Positions 35,958-47,700 of a DNA stretch of 64,000 bases are shown here, one piece after another. Source of the stretch: Piper betle (taxonomy: Eukaryota; Streptophyta; Magnoliopsida; Piperales; Piperaceae); assembly GCA_033002965.1 (NCBI GenBank), contig JAURVB010014691.1, positions 1 through 64,000 on the forward strand. The letters run 5' to 3'. Below the pieces are notes generated by a model. The model was not told the origin of the DNA. It worked only from the letters and a program-made list of their open reading frames with translations, and did no database searches. Position numbers and translations under genes: made by a program. Position 1 is the first letter of the stretch, and every line of letters begins with the position of its first letter.

Positions 35958-38900
35958 TCACCTGGGTCTTCTGGCTGAGACTATCATCTGATCGATAACC
36001 TCTGGGATGCCAATCACCTTCCCATACTTGAAAACTAACCAGCATACGGCAGAAATATATGCAAAAATAAAACATGATTGCCTTAGCTGAACTAACATTG
36101 CCCTAGGGTGTTTCAAATCTCCACTCATTCGCACCAACCATAGTTTTGCCACTTGAATAAGTTTAATCAAGGTTAGCAAACTAATGGATGACAAAATGCC
36201 GCTAAAAACACCAGTTACTGCACCTTTAAGTAAATATCCGGCAGCTTTAGGCGATGGTGCAGAATTCATAATGCTTTCAAATCTGCATCAGTCAAATAGT
36301 ATAATTATTACATAATACTATTCATTAAAAAGTTCAAAACTGTAAAAGTACGTGCAATAGCTCTTAAAGGTGCATGTGAAAAACTAATCAAAGTTCAAGT
36401 CTCACAAAAAACAGGGTAACTCACAGTATGCAGTAGCGCTTTAACATCTCAACTGTTGACGGATTTTCTGCTTCACAATCAAAGATGCTATCAGAATGAA
36501 TGTCTACAGTCGGATCACCAGGTGTGTATCTGCAATTATATGTTTCATTTACCTGAGCAAAGAGTAAGAGGGAACCTAAGAATTGTCCAAAAGAGAGCAA
36601 ATGACATACTACCGATAACAATTTGGCCATGTCCAAAACATATAGCAAATGAGATGAGAGACTACATATTGATCTTCTACCTTAAAGTCAAATATGCATA
36701 TTCATCACATTTAGGAAGTGTGTATGCAGTATCAAGTCACAGTTATCAGTGTATTTTCCAAGGAAATTATCCTTCTAAGGCAAAGGTAGTTAAACCTTTC
36801 ACCAGCAAGGTAAAAACAATTGATAGGCGGATCCAGTTAATGATTGAATTCCATTAGACTTTCAGAAAAATAAGTCCATATACTAGGAATGTGAAGATGA
36901 TAAAATGGACACAGATAAAAAAGAGTTGACAGTGTTGCAAGCGCACCTTGAACCTTCCTTTCGCCAGCCAGGCGATTCCAAAACTAGGTCTGCAGTTAAG
37001 AGGAAGTGCCTCTTTTGGCGCTTCAGCGTATGCATAACGGGTTTCACCAGAAAAAAATTCTTTGTATTCAACCTGTTAAATGGCTTGGAAATATTTCATT
37101 CAAACTTTAGGCCAGGATTAAGTGTTTGAAAGAAAACAATGAGTTCTGATGAAAGTCTATAAAACCAATAATAAGCCATATTAAATAGGCCAGCTTCAAG
37201 TGTGCGCAAAATATAACATCATAAAAATATTTAAGTCACCACAGTAAGTAAATGCAAAAAGGAAACCGAAAAACCAAATGATCTCCAATAATTAATCACA
37301 ATGTACACGACAACTCCTGCAAAGATATAGAATGGAGCCACTGAACACATTTTTAAACTTACGATAATCGAACATAACTTAACAGCAATAGGAGGGAAAG
37401 GCTTAAGATAAATTCACTCCATTTTAACACTAAAGACACACAAATTAGCATTCAACAGTGTATAACTGAAGTTTGGAAATTACATACTAGGGAGCAATCT
37501 TTTGTTTGTTTTATGACATTTGCTAGCTTTTTCAGCATGGGGATATTAGTAAAAGCTTGAAATTGCAAACACTTAAAGCAAGCTTAGTTGGCATGACATG
37601 GAGCGAAAGATATGTAAAACTAGGGGACAAGAAATTTCACAGCCTTTGATTGACATGAAATTTTTTTTTAAAGGTAAATTTAATTTTCAGGTAATATTTC
37701 CCAAGGCAAGAAAAAAGACATTATTCAAACATGTCACAAATGAATATTTATTTTCATTCCAACTGCGCACACAAAGAACAAAATTTCCATTTATTTCATT
37801 TTCTTCTATCCAAACATGTGAAGGCAATTTTCAAAAACTTCATGTCATTTTGATTTCCTAGTTTTTTTTTGTTTTTTTTTTCATTTCACGCCAACCAAAG
37901 TGATCCATGAAAATGAAAAAAAGATGTCAGTCCCACAGCTTTTCTTCGTAATGACATGCCTTGTCCTAAAACCCACCATACTAGTCAATTCCCCTTAATA
38001 CTGTACAGTAAGTCCATTTTGACAGAGGGATGACTCATAGATTTCCAACCACAACAATTATCAGCAAATTAGACAGTACAAGAACCAACACTCACCTCGA
38101 AAACCGATGCCCAGTAATAATCATGATGGCATCGAAATCTGTTTTTCCTGGTTCCATATAGCACATTCTTAGCTTTGAAGTTGAGGAACCCAAGCTCACA
38201 GACCTCGGCAGATCTGATATCCACACCTGCAGAACATCAAACACCCATTGAAAATCAGACAGCCATCGAAATCTGTTTTTCTTGCTTCCATAAATCTCTC
38301 CTAAACTATAGCCCCTCAAGTCAATTAAGTTAGTTCCAAAGATAATACACGCATCCAAATTCATAAACTGGCGTAAGCATCAGCCATCTCTAGCTACAGA
38401 TAGTAAACTCAATCCACAAAATTGGGGAACCCGGAAACTCGTCTTTGTGCTCAATTATGCATTTAATTCTATACGGAAGGGAACACAATCAAATCTCTCC
38501 TACACAATGCGCTAGCCCCAAAAAAATCAATTAATTTCGTTCCAGAGACAATACAAGCATCCACATTCAGAAACTACTGAAAACATCAACCATTTCTAGC
38601 TGCACATAGTAAATTGGGAAACCAGGCAACTCGTCTTGTGATTGATGTTGTAATTGTCATAGGAAATACAAGGATAATTCTACACGGCATGGAACACAAT
38701 CAAACCTCTCCTATACACAAGTCCACGATTCAGACTAGTGGAAAAATCAACCATTTATAGCTGCAAAATGTAAATTGGGGAACCATTTACACAGTAGGGA
38801 ACACAATCAAATGTCCCCTTTCAAGCACAAAGGGTTAGCCCCAACAAATCAATTATGTTCGTTCCAAGGACAATACACACATCCCAATTCAAGCTACAAA

Positions 38901-39235
38901 AAATTAATTTGGGAACGAAATCAGGCAAGGCCTACCACCACCAGCAAAAGAAACAAGAGAAAAAATCAGTCAACACCACAGCAAGAAACAGTAAACAGAA
39001 ATGACTGGATGGTCGCGAAATTCCGCAACTCACTGCTAGAGACGATCTTGCACTGTGCCGTGACGGCGGCGGGGCGGCGGGGGACCGGAAAGCGGTGGCC
39101 GGAGACGGCGAAGAAGCCGAAGAGGAAGACCAAGGAGAAGCACAGGACGACGGAGAGGGAGAAGGTGAGCAAGCACCGGCGCAAGTAGTGGCAGGAGCGT
39201 CTCTCGCCGCCGGCGACCATGGGGGGAGGGTCCAT
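35958..39235 (-). CDS. Plant-specific transmembrane protein (five exons, 303 aa), function unknown
   Basis: On the minus strand, exons 39235-39034, 38226-38096, 37072-36947, 36552-36425 and 36282-35958 join in frame to 303 codons plus TGA, with GT-AG junctions and split codons that agree. An N-terminal hydrophobic helix lies at about residues 21-45 (signal anchor). A middle domain of about 150 residues carries regularly placed cysteines and aromatic residues: CKIVSSSVDIRSAEVCELG, RCHHDYYWASVF, ALPLNCRPSFG, NETYNCRYT and FDCEAENPS. Two membrane helices follow at about 216-238 and 265-283, with a short tail. This arrangement matches a family of plant proteins annotated only as transmembrane proteins. 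The cysteine-rich part is probably luminal or extracellular, which is inference. An in-frame upstream ATG near 39376 is less likely because it would add a non-conserved leader before MDPPP. Confidence 0.88.
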
Positions 39236-39400
39236 GGTAGCTCCACCAGAATCACAAAGGGCGAACCATGGAAGGTAGGCGAAGAAACCGCCGGCGAGAT
39301 CGGGCTGGGGAAAAGACACGGCGGCGGTTCCGTCGGCGGCGCGGCGGTGGGTTTGCCCGAATTGGCCGCGCCCCATTTCCTCACGTGGTTGAAATAAGCC
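39236..39400 (-). promoter_or_regulatory. GC-rich leader or proximal promoter of the transmembrane protein gene
   Basis: A GC-rich block immediately upstream of the ATG gives way abruptly to AT-rich DNA at about 39400, as at many plant transcription starts. No TATA box could be assigned with confidence. Confidence 0.4.
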
Positions 39401-39801
39401 AAAATAGCTACCGTAATTTTTTGTGGATTATTATTATTATTATAACTTATACGTTTATATTTAATTTAAACTATTTTTAACAGGTCTCGTAAAATAATAT
39501 TTATATATATTAAAAATATAGCATATACGAGGTTGATAAAATTTTATCTTTTTTTATATCATTTATGACCTATATTTAAATTTTTAAAAGATGTACTGAT
39601 TAATAGATATTTTAAAATTATTTTTTATTATAATTATTTTGATAATTAGGATAAAAATATTAGAAGTATTAAATAGAATTAAAATTTTATAAGTATCTTT
39701 ATTATTTATTTTTTTATTTATCTACGTGAATTTTAATTAACAAGACCTATTAAATTATTTTAAATAAAAGGTGTAATTTATATAAGTTGTATGAGTTTTA
39801 A

Positions 39802-39869
<68 letters not shown>

Positions 39870-41490
39870 AGGTCAGACTCATATCAGTTATCTTGATGTG
39901 CACTAGGCATTGTATAAAATAGTAGTTTAGTTCTGATTTGTTGGCTGGTTCGAAGGCGATTTCTTTCTAAGTAGAAAAATAAATGGTATTGTTGTAATTG
40001 TCATTAAGTGGTTGAGAGGAAATGAAAGTTAACCTCCTAATCGGGAAGATTTTTTCGCTGGCAGACTAGGAAATCTGAACTCAATAGCAACTTATAATTT
40101 TGATTTAATAAGTTGGATGAAAAATTAAGAGTTTTTCACTACAAAAGGAAAAGAAATTTTTTATTACTAGATAGTGGGAAATTTTAGTTTAGTTACCAAC
40201 AAAATGGGAACATATTATGGATTATCTTTAATACCCTTATCTCAAAAAAATTGAATTGACATGGAACCATAGCCAAACTCTAGTGGAGGCAACCTTGGGT
40301 GCCCAACGCTGAATTTGTCTGCTCCATGCCCAACGTAACCAGGGATGGCCAAAACTGGCTTTGCCCTCGCCCAAGCGTCGACGGTGCCTAGATATTAAAA
40401 AAAATGTTTTTAAAATATTTTTTTAACTAAAAATAATTCAGAGGGCAACTTTATCATTATAATAAAATTTCCCCCTTTTCGATAATTATATTTGATTTTT
40501 CTACTCTCATGTAATATTAAAATGTTCTTTCTCTTTTCTGATAAAAAACTCAAAAATTAATATTCATGGGCTTTGCACATATTTCACATAGGCCGAATTA
40601 GGACTACGGTGTAGTGCACTGTGCCAAGTAGCTCTCCAAAAGGGATTCAGACGCATCCATGACCAGCTCTGGTAAAAATCTTTCCATATAAAACCCCAAG
40701 ATAAATTTGTCACAAAGTTCTTTTGTTATAATTATAAAAGTAACAGAGTTCACAAAATAATATTCGGCAATCATAATTATTGATTTTTTTTCAAACATTA
40801 ATAAAAAAAATAAAAAGAAATCAATCCCTCTTTAATATTTTATTATATTTTGTAAAGGTTTTTAAATAGTGCCTCAATTATTAATTTGCATTTTATCAAT
40901 ATTTTGTCAAACAAATTTTTTATCCATTATGTTACAATTATACATTTTTTTAATAAACAAGCTCAAAATATTGTAAATATATTTTATCCTAACAAAAAAT
41001 TAGGATTTGGGTGAGACCGAATCAATTAACAGAACATTTGCAAACATTACTATTTCATCATCACAAATAAACACGTCACAAATTAGGTTGCAAAACCATT
41101 CTAACAACGATATGATCCTATGAAACACGCATCAATGAAAAATTTGTCACGAAAGCTGTAAATTCTTTAAAAAACATTTTCACAAAAAATTCCTTCATAT
41201 TAGTGACAGGTTTAGTAGTCATTGATGTCTTGTTTTCTTGTCGTGTCACTTCTATCATGAAATGCAACTACAACAGATAAGAAACAGCACTATTTTTTCT
41301 ACACAGAAACTCTAGAAGTTAGCATTTCTCATACAACAACATTAGTTGCACAGATCAAAAGCAAATTCAAGAAATTTAAGGAATTATCCAAGCATAAGGA
41401 CTCCATCCTTCTCTCAGGATTATTACTCCCATTCCAACTGTTTTAGACCTTCTTAACAACTCCATCTTCGGCCTTCCCCATCGATTTCTA
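39401..41490. other. AT-rich intergenic spacer
   Basis: Contains a long (AT)n run (listed separately) and a GC-richer patch at 40275-40395. No gene was recognised. Confidence 0.35.
39805..39867. repeat. (AT)n microsatellite
   Basis: About 31 uninterrupted AT dinucleotide units. Confidence 0.95.
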
Positions 41491-41639
41491 TCTTCTCATC
41501 ATGAAATGCAGTCTCCTTTTCGATGAAAGTGTAGCTCACGAGAAATATCTGCTGCTTGAGTGAATGGAAATCCACCATTGGACCAATCCCCGCTGTCCGA
41601 CGGCCAAGTAGGGCTCCGACTTATGATCGCCATAGCAAA

Positions 41640-42013
41640 CTCGTCGTCGGACACTGGCCAAGCTGGATTTCCTTGGCGGATCACTGGATGCCATTCTAAT
41701 ATGGAGGAACTCAAACAAGACTGTATAGTTTGAAGTTTGATCTTGTGCTTCAATACATACTAGGGCCCTTATTAATGGGCAACATATATTTGAAATTTAT
41801 TAATTGCAAAATTAAATTATACAACAAAATAATTAGGCTCCATTGCTTGTGATCAACGTGACAAACTTGACGTCGGACTCCAACCAATGATGGTGTAATT
41901 TGATATAGGTCGATTTCCTTGGCAATGGATGCCATACTTCGGAGGCTGGAGGAACTCAAATAAGAATGTCCAGTAGGATGTTTGACATTGTGCTTCAATA
42001 AATACTAGGGCCC
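41640..42013. repeat. Diverged direct duplication, about 246 bp apart
   Basis: Positions 41668-41770 and 41910-42016 share 'gatttccttggc', 'tggatgccat', 'ggaggaactcaaa.aag' and 'ttgtgcttcaata.atactagggccctt' in the same order. The minus strand has an 84-codon frame at 41499-41753 and an 82-codon frame at 41750-41998 that share this segment, but I recognise neither. Confidence 0.6.
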
Positions 42014-44155
42014 TTGTAAAACCTAAGCCGTTTGTCCAATGGGTTTTGTGTCCGTTTGGTCTTAACTTAGATGTGCTGTTTGAGTCTGGCCCTTCTTGCC
42101 ATGTATGTGTATAGTATGATATGTGTGAACCACGGCCCTAGCCTCCTTTGGAGTTCAAAACACCCGGTTGGATGCTACATCACCTGACATGTAGATCTAC
42201 AAGTTTTATGCACGATGTTTCTCATGAGATGGTTACTTGTTGCATGAATAGGTGAAAATATTTACAAGTGGTGGCCGTTTTGTTTTCAATGACATAGCTG
42301 CCCCTTTTCCCAAATTTTCCACCGACTCCCTGATGCTCGTTGGTTCTAATCGTTTGCACATGTATAGGGTTTCATGTTAGCTAACTAATTCTAACATTTC
42401 TGCCTACATAAACATTAGTAACGGCATGAACATAACACCTAAAACCTAGCTATACTTGTTGTGGTGTTTGTTTACTGTGTCGTGTTATGATGTAAGGGCT
42501 ACTATTTGATTAAGTTAAATGTGCTCAATAAAATGTTTAAAAATCATGTAATGATCTATTAAATGTCTAAATAAAGCTCAAAAATTGGGGTTATTTGGAT
42601 ATCATTTACTTAGTTAATAAAATCTGTAAATTTAAGTGGAGAGGAATGTAGGGTCAAACCTTAGTCCCTTAGCTCGGGTTGTAAAATCCCAAAGCCTAGT
42701 CTTTTAGTGGTAAAAATTTCCCCAAATTTTACCCAAACCTGAAGTTGTATACCTACTTGATCAACCTAAAATTTGAAAGTTCTTAGATGGGTAGTTTATC
42801 CCGTAGAAAATTGCCAACTCATAAGGTCAGGTCTATCTTAAGCAACTCCAAAAATTTCCTATCAATACCTCATATTCTCAAATTTCTTTAGGGCTGAAAA
42901 CTTATATTTTTTGTTTGTAATATCATATAAATATAGTTTAAAGGTGTTGGCTAACTTCCTTAATTTACCGAGATCTATTTGGAGTCTCCATGCACATGAA
43001 CAAACTTTAAGAAGTTTGGTGCACGACTGAAGAACCATGTTTCCAACACTTTAACCCGAAATTAATGGGTCTAGTTTGTTATGTTGACCAATGGGTCAGC
43101 CATCGGCAATTTTGTGTTTGACCCCTTAAAGTACTAGGGCCTATCATTCCAAAGTTTAGCTCATTTAGAGTTCCTTTGGCCTATCAGAAAAATCGAGAGG
43201 TTAAGTCCATTTGATTAATTAAGGTTGGGGTATAAGTGTGATTACTCACTAATTGTACTAAAAACCCCTAAACCCTAATTAAACTACCTAATGATGATTA
43301 ATAAATAATTAAGTATGCTAATTTAGTTTGCGAGTATGTTCATGTATATGTGGCTTCACCTCATTTTGTGTGCCAACTTGATTAGAGTAGGGTTGGGCAC
43401 TAGCCGAGTCAAGTCGAGTTTTGCTCAACTCGAATTCAGCTCGTTTAATAAACAAATTGAATTTCAAGTTATATGGTTTGAGTCGAGTTATTTTAGTTCG
43501 AGTTTCGAGTTGATCATCGGTTTTATTCGAGTTTCTTCATCATAAGTTATAAGATTTATTTTGCTCTCTATAATATAAGATATTTTTAAAAAATCTAATT
43601 TTTGTTAATGATATTACAAGAATATCATGGTCCAACTTTATTAATTTTTTATTTATACATGTAATATATTTTAATTAGTTTTTTATTGTAAGAATATCAA
43701 CGGTATTTTCCTTAATTGATGGTCAGATAATAATTGTTAGATTGTTTTGACTTAATTTTTAAAGTAAATTATCATTTTTATTGTTATATTATCTACATAT
43801 TGTTAAAGTAAAAGGAAATACTAATGGTTTATATTAGACATCGAGTTGGCTCGAGCTGAGTTTTAAGTTGAATCAAGTTATTTCAAGTCGAATCGATTTG
43901 ATTTTGCTAAAACTCGAAGCCAACTAAATCATAATTGAGTTGAGTTGAGTTTTTAACATTGAGTTTCGAGTCGAGTTTGAAATCGATTGAGTTGGAGACG
44001 AGCCAAATTGAGTCATAAAACTCACGCTAGCTCCATGCATAGCCATAGATTAGAGTGTGATTATAGTTTAATCTCATTGTTAGGATACACAGATTGAGCT
44101 CCACTCATCTAGGTTCGTAGGGCTCTTCTACTTCATCTTTGCTCGACTCCTCGAG
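42010..44155. repeat. R1 interspersed repeat, copy 3 (inverted relative to copies 1 and 2), with nested MITE
   Basis: It aligns with the reverse complement of about 5100-6420. Examples: 42283-42308 against 6345-6370 (gacatagctnccccttt), 42360-42470 against 6180-6300, 42653-42690 against 5940-6010, and 43350-43387 against 5280-5330. The alignment resumes after the MITE at 44056-44155 ('tcattgttaggata', 'ctccactcatcta', 'cttcatcttt'). No coding content was seen. Confidence 0.65.
43388..44047. mobile_element. hAT-like MITE, 660 bp, nested in R1 copy 3
   Basis: The flanks gattagag (43380-43387) and gattagag (44048-44055) are an exact 8-bp target duplication. The termini TAGGGTTGGGCACTAGCC and, on the other strand, TATGGCTATGCATGGAGC form an imperfect inverted repeat. 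The subterminal text 'gagtcaagtcgag/gtttcgagtcgagttt' is highly repetitive. There is no coding frame. R1 copy 2 supplies the uninterrupted site. Confidence 0.85.
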
Positions 44156-44159
44156 TAGA

Positions 44160-44700
44160 TGGGTGATTATTTTTTGTCATGATTTGCATACAACCTTGGA
44201 GTGGAGTTATTTATAAATTGCCCCTACACTTCCATGGAAAATTCGGAACAAGAGGAGGCCTCTTCCCCAGTAGACCGTAGTTGCCGTCATCCCCACCAAA
44301 GCATTGTCGCCCTCGCTAGAGATGCTGCTGCGCCAAGCCTCGCCAAGGTCGAAGCAAACCTCGTCCTAGATCACACCAAGTCAACCGAGGCCATCCCACC
44401 CTTGTCAACGTCGAGAATGTGGAGAAGAGGTGACCTTTGATCAACACAAGTAGCAACTTCGGGGCTCATTACCAGCCAATCAAAGCCACCCTCGACCAAG
44501 GCCATCCCACCCTTGTCCTTTCCCACATTTTTTTTTTTAAATGTAAACAAGAAAATGTGCAACAAAAAGTTCACACTTTATCTTTTTGCAATTCAATTAA
44601 ACCTCAACAAAAATGTTTTTTGAAACTGAACCGAACTTCGAATCGAACAAAACCAAATATTTCGGTTAATAGTGGGAGCCAAGAAACATAGAAACGTCGA
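44160..44700. other. Spacer upstream of ORC3
   Basis: Contains an 18-bp exact repeat, ggccatcccacccttgtc, at 44389-44406 and 44500-44517. An open frame at 44201-44440 crosses the first copy, but I cannot link it to a family. It may be decayed gene DNA or proximal promoter. Confidence 0.35.
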
Positions 44701-44714
44701 TTTTGGCGCCAAAA
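44701..44714. promoter_or_regulatory. E2F/DP-type binding site, perfect palindrome
   Basis: The 14-base sequence ttttggcgccaaaa is a perfect palindrome containing the E2F consensus TTTSSCGC on both strands. It stands 73 bases before the ORC3 ATG. E2F control of pre-replication complex genes at the G1/S transition is established in plants, so the placement fits the gene. Function here is inferred. Confidence 0.7.
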
Positions 44715-44787
44715 TTGGCCAAGGCTAGAGGGAACCCTAACCGTGGGGTGGACCTCCTCGTCGTCGTCTTCTTCTCCGGCGCCGGCG

Positions 44788-47700
44788 ATGTCCCGACCAG
44801 CATCTACAGAACCGAACCACCCCTCTCAGCCTTTGGGGAAGGATCTCGAGGTCGTCCTCTTTCTCCCTATCTCTTCAACAGTCCGCCATTTTTTTCTTCT
44901 TGTTTTATGTTTTGTGCCGATATACGAGGCTCAATGGTTGGTTTGCAGCCTTTCCGTGTTTTTCACACGGCGTCGGCGCCATCCAAGCCGGTGAAAAGGG
45001 CTCCTGGTGGTGTTGCCGCGAGGAGGAAGATCGATTTGTCCTCCCCAACCCCTCCATCCGGTGTGGAAGGGGAAGAGCAGGTCTACTATGAGCAGCTGCG
45101 AAGGGAGGCGTTTGAGGTTGTCTGGTCCGATTTGGAGGCTTCTATCAAGGTCGTTAGCTTGTTGGGTTTTGTGTTGATGTGTTTTATAGTGTTTATTGCG
45201 GTTTGGCATTTATGTGTAGTTTGTGTTGTATATGCAGGGTGTTCTGCATCGGATGAATGTTAAGGTGTTTGATGAGATTGTGGGTTGGGTTCTTGAATCT
45301 TTCGAGGTAATCAGGTCTTATAGGAAGAATGGAGTTTCTGATGTGATGGTTCCTTACCCTCTTGTTCTGGACAGCATCTGCAAACGAATTTTTACGTCTT
45401 TAGTGCTTACCAGTAAGTTAGATTGATCTCTCCAATCATTGGCTGTGAAAACAAATTGACAACTTGTGGGATTATGAGTTTGTTTGGTGGTATAATTGTT
45501 GACTACTCAATGTTGATTTTAAAAATCTATATTAAATGAATTTCTTTCTTGAACATTGCAAAGAGAACGTGGAGTTTGTTGATGATCTCCTGACATTTCA
45601 TGAGCTTGGTTTGTTCCTACGTAATCATGGTGTCCATGTCGCCAACCTCTCGTCACTGGATTTCAGTGTAAAGGCTGGTATTGGTGGTTGTCTCCGGCAT
45701 TTGTTGAAGCAATTAGTTGGATTGTCCCCTGATGTGAGTTGCATTCAAGTCTGCATGTTTTTTCCCATGATACACACATGTGAAGACTTTTGTAGATTAC
45801 CTGTGCATTATTTACTGCAGTTTCCTGACATTTGTGCCCTAGCTTCTTGGTACATTGAACCTGAGCACTTTGACAAACCAGTAGTTGTAATAATTGAAGA
45901 CATGGAGCGTTGTGATGGGAAAACATTGGCGGACTTCATCTCAATTTTAGGGTAATGCTACCTTTCTCCTTCTTCAGTATTTCTTTTTATAAATTATCCC
46001 ATCTGAAAATTTTTGCATTGCTTTTCCATTTGAAAACTGTATTGAGGGTATCTTTTTGTACACTTAGAATTGAAATCTAGTGATCATAAAACTTCAAATT
46101 TATCTGGATTGATGGAAGCTGAATGACATAGCACTTTTGCATGCACTCTAAGCATTTGGGTAATCTGCCAACTTACATCACACAGTTGCTTGAAGCCTTA
46201 ACCTGTACGAGTTCTGTAGTGAATTTCTTGTATGCATGAGATCAGTTAGCAGTAATAACTTTTGAGGTTTTATGTGCAGTCTTTTTATAAAGCAGATTGA
46301 AGTAGTTTGTGTGATTTTAATACCGACATTCTTACATTTGTCTGTAGTGAGTGGGCAGTTAAGTTACCAGTTATATTGGTATTTGGAGTGGCGACTACTG
46401 TTGATGCTCCAGTGAAGATACTTCCATCAACTGCCCTGCAACATCTTCAGACTTTTAAATTTACTCTTGCTTCTCCTATTGACAAAATGGATGCTTTAAT
46501 TTGTGAAGTTCTTATCAAGCCCAAGATTGGGTTTCATATAGGATATGAGGTGGCATCATATTTGAGAGATTTCTTCCTTAAGCACGATGGTACAATAACT
46601 TCAGTTATTCGTGCTTTAAAGGTACATATGAACATTGTTTATGGAGGTCTTTTGTTTTGTTTCATAGAAGATGTATTGAAGTTGACACTTGCTTTATTAT
46701 TGCAGGTTGCCTGTGTTAAACACTTTGCGCTAGAACCTCTCAGTTTTCTTGGCAGAGGCATGATTTCAGAGGACTGTCTGGTTAATTTTCTACTACTTTT
46801 CCTGTCTGACGTGTGTGTAACTATCTTAATGCATGCGTAAGTGGTACAGCAGAGCAATAATGCATACTAGCTGAATTTCCAAATTCTACTAATCGTGAAC
46901 TGGGTTGAGCCTGGTGAAAGATTGCAAGTATACAATAATTATCTTTTTTCTCAGGATGTGCATGTCTTTGTGTCTACTAGGTTGCTAAATAAAAGCATGC
47001 AAATTATCATATTTTACACAACATGCTTTTTATCCTGGTTGACAATTTCTACTAATCGTGGACTGGGTTGAGCCTGGTGAATGATTGGAAATTTTCTGCT
47101 CCAGGAAATAACATGAAAATTGAAGCGGTGGTCTCATATCTTGAATGTTAGGCAAATCTGAGGCCATCAGGCTCATGTAGTAACTGATCTTTTCAGCTAT
47201 CTTTTACTGCTTCTCTCTTGCAGTAATATGGACAATGAAATTGCCAACTTCACTGGATTTTGTTTATTACCCTCTTTCATGCATATTTATCTTCATATCT
47301 TCTGCTTCTGCCACTTGATCCCAATAAAATTGGTGTCAGATATGTGGTTTGGTATTCATGTGAGAACAGATGATAAAATTTTGACGTCCAGATGGCTTTC
47401 CTTACACCAAACCTTTTCTAAATTCAGGCTGGGGACTGGCAATGAAAGAAACCACAGAAAAGTTCACTTCATAGGCACATTTTCCATGTCATGCATGTTC
47501 TCAGCCGTTCCAAATTAACTAGTTTTTTTCTGCAGGGATTGTGGAGAAAACAATGTGAATTGCTGCCGAATGAGATGCTTAGCGATGCTTTCAACCGACC
47601 ATCATGTCAGGAAAGTTCTGTGTATGTTCATTTCCAACTATGTACTGTATATGTTGATCCATATGAGTAAAATCCTACATGCCCAACTATCTGTGAGACA

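Noticed and set aside
38932..39402. 156-codon minus-strand frame over exon 1 of the transmembrane protein gene
   Set aside because: Shadow frame of the true exon. The frame beginning MDPPP has the membrane anchor and joins the conserved exons.
44703..45263. A 186-codon open frame over the start of ORC3
   Set aside because: It begins in another frame, reads through intron 1 and only joins the ORC3 frame in exon 2, then runs into intron 2. Spliced exons from ATG 44788 match the family better.
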